A stretch of DNA of 64,000 bases from an uncultured Paracoccaceae bacterium. GTDB lineage: Bacteria; Pseudomonadota; Alphaproteobacteria; Rhodobacterales; Rhodobacteraceae. Positions 27,505-36,795 of the stretch are shown piece by piece. Each line of letters begins with the position of its first letter. Position 1 is the stretch's first letter. A program made the translations under genes and the position numbers. The notes under the pieces were generated by a model. The model was not told where the DNA came from and did no database searches. It worked only from the letters and a program-made list of their open reading frames with translations. The stretch is taken from contig CALICM010000005.1 of assembly GCA_938049225.1 (NCBI GenBank), positions 24,068 to 88,067 of the forward strand, written 5' to 3'.

Positions 27505-27540
27505 TCCCATCTCAGGCCTATGAAATCCCAGCGCACCCCA
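27505..27540 (-). promoter_or_regulatory. Second cluster of TGGGN repeats upstream of mraZ
   Basis: On the minus strand TGGGG-TGCGC-TGGGA (27540-27526) has the 5-nt spacer known for MraZ sites, and another TGGGA lies 21 bp further on (27509-27505). Orientation matches mraZ, but the site is 430 bp from the start codon. It may mark a second, distal promoter. Confidence 0.45.
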
Positions 27541-27574
27541 ATAATTTCGACGGCATGCTGGTTTCTCCCCATGG

Positions 27575-27583
27575 TTATCCACA
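27575..27583 (+). promoter_or_regulatory. Perfect DnaA-box sequence
   Basis: TTATCCACA matches the DnaA-box consensus exactly. It is single, with no AT-rich unwinding element or further boxes nearby, so it is not an origin. DnaA control of dcw transcription is possible but unproven; a 9-bp match can occur by chance in 64 kb. Confidence 0.3.
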
Positions 27584-27872
27584 GGTTCCTGGTGGAATTG
27601 CCCGTTTCGTTGAGTCGCGGCATAAACAAGTAAGCCCTCCGCTTCCCGCCTCAGGCCCGCGATCGCTGAAAAGAACATCGTTCATTTTTTGAAACATTGC
27701 TTCTGGGCCCTCACGACTGCGGCACTCCAATCGGGGCTTTGTGACAGAGGTCTGTTACAACTTCTCACAGCCTGCAGCCTCGCACTGACCTTCCCGTGAG
27801 CCCCCCTGCCCCGGCGCCATGAAATCAGCCATCTATGCTCCATCCCGCAGACATTCTCTGAAAGGTGCTGTC

Positions 27873-28400
27873 ATGAAAACGCTCTCAACTGCCTGGACCG
27901 TCCTTATTGCCGGGGCCCTGGCCACGGTTGCTTTCGATCTTTTTGGCCAAACCCTCAGCCCGCTGCTGTCTTTTGTCCCCACCCTAGGCCCCAAGCTGGC
28001 GCCGGTGCCGCTGGCTACATCCTCCCTGGCCGCGATAACCGGTATCCCTGGTAAAGAGCTTTCGGCCATTGGACTGCCGCACGGTCTGCACATCCTGACC
28101 GGCCTAATCGCCTATCCGCTCGGCTGGCTGCTCGTTGCGCGTCCAATCTGGAACCGAACCCTGCCAAGCTTGCCCTGGATCGTGCCGGCAGTGGCCTATG
28201 GCGTCGGACTGTGGATCTTCGCGCTTTATGTCATGGCGCACCTGGTCGCCGGCATGCCCGCATTCCTCGGTTTTTCGGGTATCACCTGGGTCGCACTTTG
28301 GGGACATATCGTGTTCGCCGTAGTCGCAGCCGCGGTGATCGAGGCCCGCATGCCCGCCACCGCCTCTTCGCGGCGCGCAACCTCCATCGCGCCTGCTTGA
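27873..28400 (+). CDS. Four-helix integral membrane protein of unknown function
   Basis: A 175-residue protein with about four hydrophobic segments (residues 7-30, 68-90, 100-125 and 135-158), starting MKTLSTAWTVLIAGALATVAFDLFGQ. The glycine and alanine spacing in the first helix (GALATVAFDLFG) recalls small membrane families of unknown function, but I cannot name it. ATG 27873 follows GAAAGGTG at a good distance; the frame is open to 27819 without a better ribosome site. The gene is divergent from mraZ and is followed by an inverted repeat that may end its transcript. Confidence 0.7.
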   Translation: MKTLSTAWTVLIAGALATVAFDLFGQTLSPLLSFVPTLGPKLAPVPLATSSLAAITGIPGKELSAIGLPHGLHILTGLIAYPLGWLLVARPIWNRTLPSLPWIVPAVAYGVGLWIFALYVMAHLVAGMPAFLGFSGITWVALWGHIVFAVVAAAVIEARMPATASSRRATSIAPA

Positions 28401-28410
28401 TCGACAACCC

Positions 28411-28448
28411 AGCACAGGACGCGCCTGCCGCATTGCGCGCCCTGTGCT
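28411..28448 (+). terminator. Inverted repeat after the four-helix membrane gene
   Basis: AGCACAGG (28411-28418) pairs with CCTGTGCT (28441-28448), and GCGC at 28421-28424 can pair with GCGC at 28435-28438. It begins 11 bp after the stop codon. No T-run follows, so termination is only suggested by position. Confidence 0.4.
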
Positions 28449-29336
28449 CTGATGGTGAAAGCTGGCCACTGACCTGAGCAGGAAAGCCATATGCAGCCGA
28501 TTCGGACTAGCCGCACAATTTCAGGTTGATTCGCTGAAATTCGCTTGAGTCTGATGGACAATATTTTGAGCATCAGAAGTGTAATCTTGACTAGACACTT
28601 TCCTGCCAAAATTGAATTTCGTTAATTTTCGCGACAATCCCGCCTCATGACACCTTGGCCGATCCAGTTTGATCACCTCGCAGCCACAATTTCAGCCGCC
28701 TAAAGCGTTAAATTGCAATGTGTGACCCCGCCGACCGCCTTACTTGCACTGCAGCCTCTTACACTTGGTAAAAATTAACCTTTAGGCAAAAAGCAGCCAA
28801 AACTCTCCTATCTAGGGCTCGTTATGTTAACACTTAGTTTACCTATATGTGGGGAGACACCCCATTGGCGCCACATTCCTGCCTTGATCTGTGCCTAACT
28901 TCTGCTTCAAGGGGGCGTGTAGAGCAGTTCTTGTCGGACCGGCCGACACAAGGAACAGCGTAGAGTAGCGTCAACGGGCAAGTTTTTGAGTGTGTGTTCG
29001 CCCAATGTACCCAAGATCCCGGCCAGCCCCCGGCCGGAGCTTTGACCCAGATTAAGGGGGGTCAGTTATGCAAAGTGGGCGGCAAAAAGACCCCACAACT
29101 GTAGCGTGAGTAAGTAAGTGTAAACACGAGTGAGTAGCAAAACCGGGGGGCGTTTCCCTCTCAGCGGGGAAATCGCCTACCCCTCCGGTTGTGTTTCAGC
29201 GGCAAGCAAATCACGTCAAACGACATTTCTGTGACCGACGACAGGTCAATGGCCCGGGTTCAGGCCGCGCGGATAACCCGCCGTTGTCCACACGTCTAGC
29301 CGCGTCCGCCGGGCGGCGACACCCGCGGCAAATGCG
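28449..29336. other. Hairpin-rich intergenic region with possible non-coding RNA
   Basis: No credible gene was found in these 888 bases. The first half is AT-rich. From 28927 on there are strong stems: GTTCTTGTCGG/CCGACACAAGGAAC (28927-28955), CCGGCC/GGCCGG (29019-29037), and a rod-like stem at 29141-29190 with an inner TTTCCC/GGGAAA pair. Read on the minus strand the last ends in GGTTTTGC and could terminate the dehydrogenase gene at 29337. It does not match tmRNA, SRP RNA or RNase P RNA as I know them. Confidence 0.4.
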
Positions 29337-30221
29337 CTATATCGCGTCCCCCTTGAGCACCCGCAGGCGTTGGATCAAGCTTGAAGTATCCCACCGCCCC
29401 CCGCCCAGCGCCTGCACATCGCCATAAAACTGATCGACCAAGGCCGCCACCGGCAGCGAGACGCCCAGCCCCTTGGCGGTTTCCAGCGAGATCCCCAAAT
29501 CCTTGCGCATCCAATCCACCGCGAAGCCATAGTCGAACTTCCCGTCGACCATCGTCTCGGCCCGGTTCGACAATTGCCAGGATCCACCGGCCCCCTGGGC
29601 CACCAAGGCCGCCACCTGTTTGGCATCCAGCCCTGCGTTGGTCGCGAAGTGCAGGGCCTCAGAAATGCCCTGCACAATGCCTGCAATACAGATCTGGTTC
29701 GCCATCTTTGTCAGCTGACCCGCACCCACCTCGCCAAACCGAATGGTGGCTTTGGCATAGGCGTCCATCACCGGTTGGGCCGCGTCGAAATCAGCCTGAG
29801 TTCCGCCGCACATGATCGCCAGTTGCCCATTCTCGGCCCCCGCTTGGCCGCCAGACACCGGCGCATCCACAAATCCCAGACCTTGTTCGGTCCCAGCCGC
29901 AGCCACCTCCCGCGCGACATCGGCCGAGGCGGTGGTGTGATCAACAAAGACCGCCCCGCCTTTCATACCCGCAAACGCCCCGTCTGGACCAAAGACGACC
30001 GAGCGCAGATCATCATCGTTGCCCACACAGGCCATCACGAAATCGCAGTCTTGCGCGGCTTCACGCGGGATTGGTGCAAAGGCACCGCTGTGCTGATCGG
30101 CCCATTTTTCGGCTTTGGCTTCGGTTCGGTTATAAACCGTCACCTCGTGCCCTGCGGTTTTCAGATGTCCGGCCATCGGGTAACCCATCACGCCCAATCC
30201 TAGAAATGCGATTTTCGCCAT
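29337..30221 (-). CDS. NAD(P)-dependent beta-hydroxyacid dehydrogenase
   Basis: This 294-residue protein belongs to the 3-hydroxyisobutyrate dehydrogenase/tartronate semialdehyde reductase family. It has the Rossmann motif FLGLGVMGYPMAGHL (residues 6-20), the substrate-binding motif DAPVSGGQAGAENGQLAIM near residue 120, and the catalytic-lysine motif GQLTKMANQICIAGIVQG near 170. The start ATG at 30221 has AAGGAG at proper distance. Which 2- or 3-hydroxyacid it oxidises cannot be told. It appears monocistronic, with an inverted repeat between it and the usp gene upstream. Confidence 0.88.
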   Translation of the reverse strand: MAKIAFLGLGVMGYPMAGHLKTAGHEVTVYNRTEAKAEKWADQHSGAFAPIPREAAQDCDFVMACVGNDDDLRSVVFGPDGAFAGMKGGAVFVDHTTASADVAREVAAAGTEQGLGFVDAPVSGGQAGAENGQLAIMCGGTQADFDAAQPVMDAYAKATIRFGEVGAGQLTKMANQICIAGIVQGISEALHFATNAGLDAKQVAALVAQGAGGSWQLSNRAETMVDGKFDYGFAVDWMRKDLGISLETAKGLGVSLPVAALVDQFYGDVQALGGGRWDTSSLIQRLRVLKGDAI

Positions 30222-30282
30222 TGCATGGCTCCTTCCCGTTTGTCTCGTTAAACCGGTATAGCGGCGGTTTACGCAGGTGACA

Positions 30283-30329
30283 GCCGCCCAATGCCCTTGA
30301 CGAGGATTTTTTAGGCATTGGAAGGCGGC
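30283..30329. repeat. Long inverted repeat between usp and the dehydrogenase gene
   Basis: GCCGCC plus CCAATGCC (30283-30295) pairs with GGCATTGG plus GGCGGC (30314-30329), with a 3-nt bulge and an 18-nt loop holding six T. It lies 4 bp after the usp stop and probably ends or stabilises that transcript. Confidence 0.5.
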
Positions 30330-30332
30330 GCC

Positions 30333-31184
30333 TTAGCGGTACAGCATCACCGGAATGCGGCAGGCGCGGATCAGGTCGGCGGTGACCGACCCGGTGAACA
30401 ACGCCCGGACGCGACTGTGGCCAAAGGCGCCCATGACCAGCAGGTCGTGCTCGCCCTTTGCCACGGCGCTGGCGAACGCGGTCTCGGGGGAACCCGGGAG
30501 GATTTCTGAAGTCGCGGGGCGGCCAGCGGCCGTCAGGCGTGTCTCGATGGCTTCGATCTGGGCCTGCAGGTCCGGCGTATCGGTACCGACATGAATGACA
30601 TGATGCGCCAGTCCCGCGAACAGTGGGTTTTCGGCGATGTCGTCCAGCGCTTTTTGCACAGCCGCGCCACCGTCATAGGCGATCAGTACGCGGCCGATCT
30701 CGCGATAGGCGCGTGCCGCTACGAACACCGGCCGATGCACCGCACGGACCGCACGTTCGAAATTCGAGCCCAGGTTGCGCGCGGTATCGTCCGAAGTTTC
30801 GCCGCGTTTACCGATCAGCAACAAGTCAGCATCGCCTTCCAGGTCGATCAGCGTATCGACGAAGTAACCCAGGCGCAGCTTTGTGGTAACGGTTTCCACG
30901 CCTGCCTCGCGCACCAGCGCCTCGGCATCGGCCAGAATCTCGCGGCCCAGGGATTGCGCGACGCGCGCGCGGGCACCATCCAACTCGGCCAACTCCTCCA
31001 ACAAGGCCGTGCGGGCCCCCAAAGTGATGTTCCCACTCAGGTTCTGTTTGTCACCCTGCTCAGGCCGACGGATGACGTGCACCAGTTCAACCTCGGCACC
31101 TGTGCGCGCGGCAATCCAGGCGGCCGAGCGGCACAGGCTTTCGGAATAGGTCGAGCCATCGACCATGGCGATCAGTTTGGGCAT
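30333..31184 (-). CDS. Universal stress protein, two UspA domains
   Basis: The 283 residues contain two tandem UspA folds: residues 1-150 (IAMVDGSTYSESLCRSAAWIA start, LLLIGKRGETSD near the end) and 155-283 (VLIAYDGGAAVQKALDDIA, then LLVMGAFGHSRVRALFTGSVT). The second has the ATP-binding G-x2-G-x9-G-S/T type motif (MGAFGHSRVRALFTGSVT). The protein is cytosolic. It follows the SulP gene by 10 bp, so the two are co-transcribed; SulP-Usp pairs are common in Proteobacteria and suggest that the Usp modulates or senses transport. Confidence 0.9.
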   Translation of the reverse strand: MPKLIAMVDGSTYSESLCRSAAWIAARTGAEVELVHVIRRPEQGDKQNLSGNITLGARTALLEELAELDGARARVAQSLGREILADAEALVREAGVETVTTKLRLGYFVDTLIDLEGDADLLLIGKRGETSDDTARNLGSNFERAVRAVHRPVFVAARAYREIGRVLIAYDGGAAVQKALDDIAENPLFAGLAHHVIHVGTDTPDLQAQIEAIETRLTAAGRPATSEILPGSPETAFASAVAKGEHDLLVMGAFGHSRVRALFTGSVTADLIRACRIPVMLYR

Positions 31185-31194
31185 TCCCGTCTCC

Positions 31195-32679
31195 CTAGTG
31201 GCCGAACAGCCGTTCCATCGCCCCCGGCTGGTCGTGGATCGCCAGCTGGTCGACGATGGTCTCGCTGGCCTTGTTCATCCCGATGATCTCGACCTCGGCC
31301 CCCTCGCGGCGGAACTTGAGCACGATCATGTCCAGGGCTGCAACCGAAGAGATATCCCAGATATGCGCCTGACTAACGTCGATGGTGACCTGCTCTAGCG
31401 CCTCACGGAAATCGAAGGCACGGGTAAAGGTCTCGGCTGACGCAAAGAACACCTGACCCTGAACAGTGTAGCGACGGGCGCGACCATCCGGGGACAGTTC
31501 GGAAGTGACACGAAAAATCTGACTGATCTTGCCCGCAAAGAAGATCCCCGAAAGCAGCACGCCAGTCAGCACCCCGATGGCCAGGTTGTGCGTGCCGACG
31601 GTCGCGGCCACGGTCGCCAGCATCACAATGGACGAGCTGCGCGGATGCGTGCGCAGGGTTTTGAGCGAGGACCAGCTGAATGTCCCGATCGAGACCATAA
31701 TCATGATCGCCACCAGCGCGGGCATCGGGATTTGCGCTACCCAATCGCCCATCGCCACGATCAGGAACAGCAAGAACACCCCGGCAGCGAAGCACGACAG
31801 CCGCCCGCGCCCGCCGGATTTCACGTTGATCATCGACTGGCCGATCATCGCGCAGCCCGCCATGCCGCCGATGAACCCGGTGGCAGTATTGGCGATCCCC
31901 TGGCCGATGCACTCCTGATCGCGGTCGCTGGGCGTGTCGGTCAAGTCCTCGACGATCTGGGCAGTCATCAGGCTTTCCAGCAGGCCCACCGCGGCGACGG
32001 CGGCGGAATAGGGCAGGATGATTTGCAGCGTTTCCAGGGTCAGGGGGATATCCGGCAGCAAGAACATGGGCAGCGTGTCGGGCAAAGCGCCCATATCGCC
32101 CACGGTGCGCACGTCCAGGCCCAGGGTGATCGCCAGTGTCGTAAGCACCACGATACAGACCAGCGGCGAGGGGATGGCGGTGGTGATCCGCGGGAACAGA
32201 TAGATGATCGCCAGCCCCGCCGCGACCATCACATAGGTCAAGTTGTTCACGCCTATCAGTTCGGGCAATTGCGCCATAAAGATCAGGATCGCCAGGGCGT
32301 TGACGAACCCGGTGATCACCGAGCGTGAGACAAAGCGCATCACCTGACCCAGCTTCAGCAGCCCCGCCGCGATCTGTAACAGCCCCGCCAACACTGTCGC
32401 CGCCAGCAGATACTCAAGCCCATGCTCCTTGACCAGCGTGACCATCAGCACCGCCGTTGCGGCCGTCGCGGCCGAGATCATGCCGGGACGGCCGCCCACG
32501 ATAGCGGTGATCACGGCGATTGAGAAAGAGGCATACAGCCCCACTTTGGGGTCCACGCCCGCAATGATTGAAAAAGCAATCGCTTCGGGGATAAGGGCCA
32601 GCGCCACCACCAATCCGGCCAACAGGTCGTTACGAACATTCCCGACCCATTGGTCGCGATAAGCGGAAAGGGAGAACAT
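31195..32679 (-). CDS. SulP family inorganic anion transporter with STAS domain
   Basis: A 494-residue membrane transporter of the SLC26/SulP family. Start ATG 32679 gives [22 protein letters not shown]; the hallmark [29 protein letters not shown] follows, then about ten to twelve helices, the [22 protein letters not shown] loop, and a C-terminal STAS domain (about residues 405-485, including [20 protein letters not shown]). SulP proteins carry sulfate, bicarbonate or related anions; the substrate cannot be decided here. The linked Usp gene suggests regulation by nucleotide or stress state. Confidence 0.9.
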   Translation of the reverse strand: MFSLSAYRDQWVGNVRNDLLAGLVVALALIPEAIAFSIIAGVDPKVGLYASFSIAVITAIVGGRPGMISAATAATAVLMVTLVKEHGLEYLLAATVLAGLLQIAAGLLKLGQVMRFVSRSVITGFVNALAILIFMAQLPELIGVNNLTYVMVAAGLAIIYLFPRITTAIPSPLVCIVVLTTLAITLGLDVRTVGDMGALPDTLPMFLLPDIPLTLETLQIILPYSAAVAAVGLLESLMTAQIVEDLTDTPSDRDQECIGQGIANTATGFIGGMAGCAMIGQSMINVKSGGRGRLSCFAAGVFLLFLIVAMGDWVAQIPMPALVAIMIMVSIGTFSWSSLKTLRTHPRSSSIVMLATVAATVGTHNLAIGVLTGVLLSGIFFAGKISQIFRVTSELSPDGRARRYTVQGQVFFASAETFTRAFDFREALEQVTIDVSQAHIWDISSVAALDMIVLKFRREGAEVEIIGMNKASETIVDQLAIHDQPGAMERLFGH

Positions 32680-32761
32680 GCAACCTCGGGGCTTTTGTGC
32701 AGTGCGAAAGGGTGCCACATAGCACGTCCCACGACGGTGTCACCCCCGTTTGTATGCGGCG

Positions 32762-33220
32762 TTATGGCCAGGCCAGCGCCGGACCAGTTTTGAAATAGGA
32801 CACATTATTGGTGAAGGTCGAGGACGGGATCAGGCGGATCAATCGGCCATCCAGGTCATCAATGCGTGCAATCTGGTCTATGAACCAGGGGTTCCAGGTC
32901 ATCTGATCACGGCCAAGGTACTTCTGCAGCAGGCGGCGGAACAAGGCGGGGTCCATAGGGTGGAGGGTGGCCGTTCCGCGCAAGCCCAGATGCAGCAGGA
33001 TCCCTGTATCGGGCTCAAACCGGGTGATATCGACAGCGCAGCGCGGGTCAACCTGCAATCGCCGGGTCGAACTGCCATCCCGGGCACCCAGTATCCAAAC
33101 GGCTTTGCCTTCGGACAAAAACCAGACCGGGGTGACACGCGGACCATCGGCGCTTTGAGTGGCCAAGCTGGCCAACAACGGTTGTGTCAGCAGCGCCTGT
33201 GGATCGAACGGCGTTGGCAT
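32762..33220 (-). CDS. Pyridoxamine 5'-phosphate oxidase-like flavin-binding protein
   Basis: The 152-residue protein has the split beta-barrel start LASLATQSADGPRVTPVWFLSEGKAVWILGA, typical of the pyridoxamine 5'-phosphate oxidase-like superfamily that binds FMN, F420 or heme. The C-terminal half (GTATLHPMDPALFRRLLQKYLGRD) fits the same family. The substrate is unknown. Its ATG follows the stop of the VOC gene with no gap, so it is the last gene of the AKR-VOC-PNPOx unit. Confidence 0.8.
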   Translation of the reverse strand: MPTPFDPQALLTQPLLASLATQSADGPRVTPVWFLSEGKAVWILGARDGSSTRRLQVDPRCAVDITRFEPDTGILLHLGLRGTATLHPMDPALFRRLLQKYLGRDQMTWNPWFIDQIARIDDLDGRLIRLIPSSTFTNNVSYFKTGPALAWP

Positions 33221-33805
33221 TCAGCCATAGGGGTTTTTGGGGCCACGGTCTGTGGACAGGCTGCGTGTCGCGGCGGTCGTAAGGGCCTCGATGGCATCCG
33301 CCAGATGCTCTTCGGTGATGTTGTGATCGCCGCGCGCCAGCCGGATCTGGTTCGCCTCGAACATCACCGAGCCAACCGTCTGCCCCTCGGGTGGGACAAA
33401 GCGATAGCTGGCCAATTCGATCAGCAGGCCCAAGGGATCGCGGAAATAGATCGAGTCCATGAAACCACGATCCTTGACCCCGCTGTGATCAATGCCGCGC
33501 GCGTCCAGGCGCGCAGCCACCTGCCGAAAGGTGGCTTGACTGATGGCGAATGCGACATGATGCACATTGCCAGGGTCGCTGGGTGGCGGGGTCGGGTCAG
33601 GCTTGCGCGTCTCGTTGCAAAAGACCGTGATGAGCCGCCCATCGCCCGGGTCGAAGTAAAGATGCGCCTCCTCCGGCCGATCCAGATTGGGCTGGTCAAA
33701 CACAAAGGGCATACCCAGCACGCCTTCCCAAAAGTCGATGCTGGTGGCGCGATCCGCACCGTTCAACGTGATATGGTGAACGCCTTGTGTTTGGATCTTT
33801 TGCAT
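33221..33805 (-). CDS. VOC family (glyoxalase/dioxygenase-like) protein
   Basis: A 194-residue vicinal-oxygen-chelate fold protein. The first half-module begins GVHHITLNGADRATSIDFWEGVLGM, the second GNVHHVAFAISQATFRQVAARL. Metal ligands are probably the His of VHHITL and of VHHVAF and Glu in GLLIELASY. Such proteins act as lyases, dioxygenases or resistance proteins; ring-cleaving dioxygenases share this start, but no substrate can be named. It lies 9 bp after the aldo-keto reductase gene. Confidence 0.82.
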   Translation of the reverse strand: MQKIQTQGVHHITLNGADRATSIDFWEGVLGMPFVFDQPNLDRPEEAHLYFDPGDGRLITVFCNETRKPDPTPPPSDPGNVHHVAFAISQATFRQVAARLDARGIDHSGVKDRGFMDSIYFRDPLGLLIELASYRFVPPEGQTVGSVMFEANQIRLARGDHNITEEHLADAIEALTTAATRSLSTDRGPKNPYG

Positions 33806-33814
33806 AAAGCCCCC

Positions 33815-34864
33815 TTAGTCTGCTTCCGAGGATTTGGCCCAAAGGTTGATGTCCTCTTCATTCGCCAGCAGGTCAATCTCGGCCAGTTCACTGTCTGTAA
33901 ACTCAAGGTTACCGACGGCCCCCGCACAATCCACCACCTGGCCGGCTTTGCTGGCCCCGATCAGCGCGGTCGTAATCCCCCCACCGCGCAATACCCAGGC
34001 CAGGGCCATTTGCGCCAAGGTCTGACCGCGCCGCTCTGCGATGGCGTTCAGGCCGCGAATATTCTTGATCGCACGCTCGCTCAGAAACGCTTGCCGCAGG
34101 GACTTGCCCTGGGTCGCCCGGCTGCCCTCGGGGATTCCTTTCAAATATTTTGCCGTCAGCATGCCCTGCGCCAGCGGTGTGAAGGCGATGGAACCGATGC
34201 CCAATTCAGCCAGTGTGTCCTTTAGCCCGTCCGTCTCGACCCAGCGGTTCAGCATATTGTAGCTGGGCTGGTGGATCAGGCAGGGGACACTCAATTCCTT
34301 AAGGATCGCAGCCGCTGCGCGCGTTTTCTCGGAATTGTAAGACGATATCCCTGCGTACAGCGCCTTACCCGATTTCACGATGTCTGCCAGCGCACCCATG
34401 GTTTCTTCCAGCGGGGTATCGGGATCATAACGGTGCGAATAGAAGATATCGACATAGTCCAGACCCATCCGCCGCAGGCTGGCGTCGCAGCTGGCCATCA
34501 AATATTTGCGGCTGCCAAACTCGCCATAAGGGCCGGGCCACATGCGGTAGCCCGCCTTCGAGCTGATGATCAACTCGTCCCGATAGCCCCGAAAGTCGGT
34601 GCGCAGAATCTCGCCAAAGGCCTCCTCGGCCGAGCCCGGCGGTGGGCCATAGTTGTTGGCCAGGTCGAAATGCGTGATGCCATGGTCAAATGCAGTGCGG
34701 CAGATTTCGCGCTTGGTTTCATGAGGAAAGTCGTACCCAAAGTTATGCCACAACCCCAGCGAGATCGCGGGTAGCTGCAACCCAGATGCGCCGCAACGGC
34801 GATAAACCATGCGGTCATAGCGGTCTTCGGCGGGGGTATAGCTCACGGGTCTGCTCCTGATCAT
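33815..34864 (-). CDS. Aldo-keto reductase, L-glyceraldehyde 3-phosphate reductase-like
   Basis: A 349-residue TIM-barrel oxidoreductase of the AKR14/YghZ type. Its MVYRRCGASGLQLPAISLGLWHNFGYD start closely resembles the E. coli L-glyceraldehyde 3-phosphate reductase, and the same subgroup motif HFDLANNYGPPPGSAEEAFG and HRYDPDTPLEETMGAL follow. The catalytic tyrosine lies in ANNYG and the NADPH loop in ALIGASKAGQV. The start ATG 34864 is the first methionine with family-like sequence after it; the frame is open to 35002 through a Pro-rich shadow. It leads a three-gene unit and is divergent from the metallophosphoesterase gene. Confidence 0.88.
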   Translation of the reverse strand: MIRSRPVSYTPAEDRYDRMVYRRCGASGLQLPAISLGLWHNFGYDFPHETKREICRTAFDHGITHFDLANNYGPPPGSAEEAFGEILRTDFRGYRDELIISSKAGYRMWPGPYGEFGSRKYLMASCDASLRRMGLDYVDIFYSHRYDPDTPLEETMGALADIVKSGKALYAGISSYNSEKTRAAAAILKELSVPCLIHQPSYNMLNRWVETDGLKDTLAELGIGSIAFTPLAQGMLTAKYLKGIPEGSRATQGKSLRQAFLSERAIKNIRGLNAIAERRGQTLAQMALAWVLRGGGITTALIGASKAGQVVDCAGAVGNLEFTDSELAEIDLLANEEDINLWAKSSEAD

Positions 34865-35036
34865 CTGCACGGGACGGGGCTGTTGTGGCAGCTTGCCGAA
34901 GCCCTTGCAATGGGGACCGGTCGAGACAGGGGGGCGGCCACAAGGCGCCTTTTGAGGGGCTTGGCTTGGTGTTGGACTGGACGTGCCGGAAAAACCCTGC
35001 AACGGTAGACGCCGCCCTGCATATCAGGAACGCTGC

Positions 35037-35897
35037 ATGCCACGTTTTCGTTTGGTCCAGTTGTCTGACCCTCATCTCAGCCGCTCGCACCCGATGTTCC
35101 ATCACAATTGGGAGGTCGCCTTAACCGCTGTCGCCGAACTGGCCCCGGATGCGATCTTTGTCACGGGGGACCTCAGCTATAACGGGCCAGACTCGCCGGA
35201 TGACTTGGATTTCGCGCAAGCGCAAATGGCGCGGCTGGACGCGCCCATCGTGCGCTTTTTGCCAGGTAATCACGATGTGGGATATTCCCCCGCCATCCAA
35301 GATGCGGAGCAGGTGATGACCGAGCACCGGCGACAGGCTTGGCTGGACCGGTTTGGTCCGGATTATTGGCAGGTGGATCTGGGCGACTGGCGATTTGTGG
35401 GGTTGAACCCGTTTCTAGCCGACAGCGGTCATACGGCCGAGGCGGCGCAGGACGCCATGCTGGCCGAGGCGCTTTCGACGGCCCCCGGCCCGGTCGGCAT
35501 CTTTACACATGTCCCGCCCTTTCTGGCCGGACCGGCCGAAGATTATGTCGACGGCTTCAATATGCATCCCGCCCCCAGACATCGCTGGTTGAGCGCACTC
35601 GCCGGAAAGGCGCGGTTTGTCGCCTCGGGGCATCTGCACAAAAGCCGGTCGTTTCAGCATGCGGACGTGGCCTATCATTGGTGCCCGGCCCTGTCGTTCA
35701 TGCAATCCAACGGCAACCCATTTGCCGAGGACGCGGAACCCTGGGTAGGGTTTTTTGTGCATGACTTCGATGGGGCGGATCACAGTGTTACGCTGGTCGC
35801 GCCCCAAGACATGATCAATATGGATATCCGCAACTGGGCGGATGGCCCAGATCACAGCTATATGCGGATCGCCAAACGTCCTTTCCCGATGCCATAG
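35037..35897 (+). CDS. Metallophosphoesterase (calcineurin-like, Icc type)
   Basis: The 286-residue protein has the metal-binding signature of calcineurin-like phosphoesterases: LVQLSDPHLSR (residues 6-16), DAIFVTGDLSYNGP, FLPGNHDVGYS and later GIFTHVPPF and SGHLHKS. This order fits the class III cyclic-nucleotide phosphodiesterase/Icc group, so the substrate could be cAMP or a phosphodiester, but this is not certain. ATG 35037 has AGGAA upstream. It stands alone on the plus strand, divergent from the aldo-keto reductase gene. Confidence 0.88.
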   Translation: MPRFRLVQLSDPHLSRSHPMFHHNWEVALTAVAELAPDAIFVTGDLSYNGPDSPDDLDFAQAQMARLDAPIVRFLPGNHDVGYSPAIQDAEQVMTEHRRQAWLDRFGPDYWQVDLGDWRFVGLNPFLADSGHTAEAAQDAMLAEALSTAPGPVGIFTHVPPFLAGPAEDYVDGFNMHPAPRHRWLSALAGKARFVASGHLHKSRSFQHADVAYHWCPALSFMQSNGNPFAEDAEPWVGFFVHDFDGADHSVTLVAPQDMINMDIRNWADGPDHSYMRIAKRPFPMP

Positions 35898-36033
35898 AGG
35901 GGGCTCTTGCGGGCGACACGACTTTGGCTGGGCGGATTAGAACTCTTGGCACGGGCGATGGTGCTGGCGGCGCCCGGGACGACCAGCTAGGCTTCGGTGA
36001 TCCGCAGACTGCCCACCCTAAACTGGATCCAGC

Positions 36034-36795
36034 ATGACATATCGCTTTTCCGCCAACACTGGCTTTTTGTTCAAACATCTGCCTTTCGCCGAACGTATCG
36101 CGGCAGCCACAATCGCGGGCTATGACGCCATTGAATTCCACGACGAGGCTCAGCGCGAAAACCCAAGGCACATCGCTGACCTGTTGGCGGAACATAAACT
36201 GCCGCTATGCGCGCTGAACACAAGCATGGTGGATGGACCGGGACGGGCTGCGATCCCCGCCGAGGTGGATCAGGCGCGGCGCGACATCGACGCGGCGGCC
36301 GCTTTGGCCGAGCGGCTGAACGCAGGTGCTGTACATGTCTTGGCAGGCCGGACCGAGGACCCCGATGCCGCTGCGACTTATGTCGCCAATTTGCGTTATG
36401 CATTGCAAGCAACCGATCGCACCGTTCTGATCGAACCGCTGTCGTCGCAGGGAATGCCGGGGTATTTTCTGAGCCGGATTGATCAAGCAATGCGGTTTTT
36501 GGGCGAGGTCGGGCACCCCCGCCTGAAGATCATGTTCGATGTGTTTCACATCGGTATGACGGAAGGGGTCGATCAGGTCGTGCCGGTGTTCGACGCGCTG
36601 CAGGCACATATTGGCCATGTACAGATCGCGTCGCTTCCCGATCGGGCGGATCCGGATACGGGGGAGGGAGATATGGCCAGCATCTTGTCGGGGATCCAAG
36701 CCGCGGGATACGGCGGGATCTTTGGATGCGAATACCACCCGTCGAGCGCGGCCGAGAACGGCATGGCCTGGGCGGGACGTCTAGGGCTGCGTTAG
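36034..36795 (+). CDS. otnI: 2-oxo-tetronate isomerase / hydroxypyruvate isomerase family
   Basis: A 253-residue xylose-isomerase-like TIM barrel (FSANTGFLFKHLPFAERIAAATIAGYDAIEFHD start). The Hyi/OtnI family converts 2-oxo-tetronates to 3-oxo-tetronates or hydroxypyruvate to tartronate semialdehyde. Metal ligands are the glutamate and aspartate of LIEPLSSQ and MFDVFHIG, and the His and Glu near VQIAS and GCEYHP. Pairing with otnC downstream and ltnD nearby favours OtnI. The symbol is inferred from context. Confidence 0.75.
   Translation: MTYRFSANTGFLFKHLPFAERIAAATIAGYDAIEFHDEAQRENPRHIADLLAEHKLPLCALNTSMVDGPGRAAIPAEVDQARRDIDAAAALAERLNAGAVHVLAGRTEDPDAAATYVANLRYALQATDRTVLIEPLSSQGMPGYFLSRIDQAMRFLGEVGHPRLKIMFDVFHIGMTEGVDQVVPVFDALQAHIGHVQIASLPDRADPDTGEGDMASILSGIQAAGYGGIFGCEYHPSSAAENGMAWAGRLGLR

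Noticed and set aside
27575..27583. Perfect DnaA box as sign of a replication origin
   Set aside because: Only one box, no AT-rich unwinding region and no dnaA, parAB or hemE neighbours were seen.
27406..27678. Minus-strand frame of 90 codons in the mraZ upstream region
   Set aside because: It overlaps the candidate MraZ repeats and the DnaA-box sequence, has no ribosome site and no family-like composition, so it is taken as chance.
28449..29336. RNase P RNA, tmRNA or SRP RNA in the large gap near mraZ
   Set aside because: The conserved GAGGAAAGTCCGG core of RNase P RNA and the tmRNA tag or SRP tetraloop were looked for by eye on both strands and not found.
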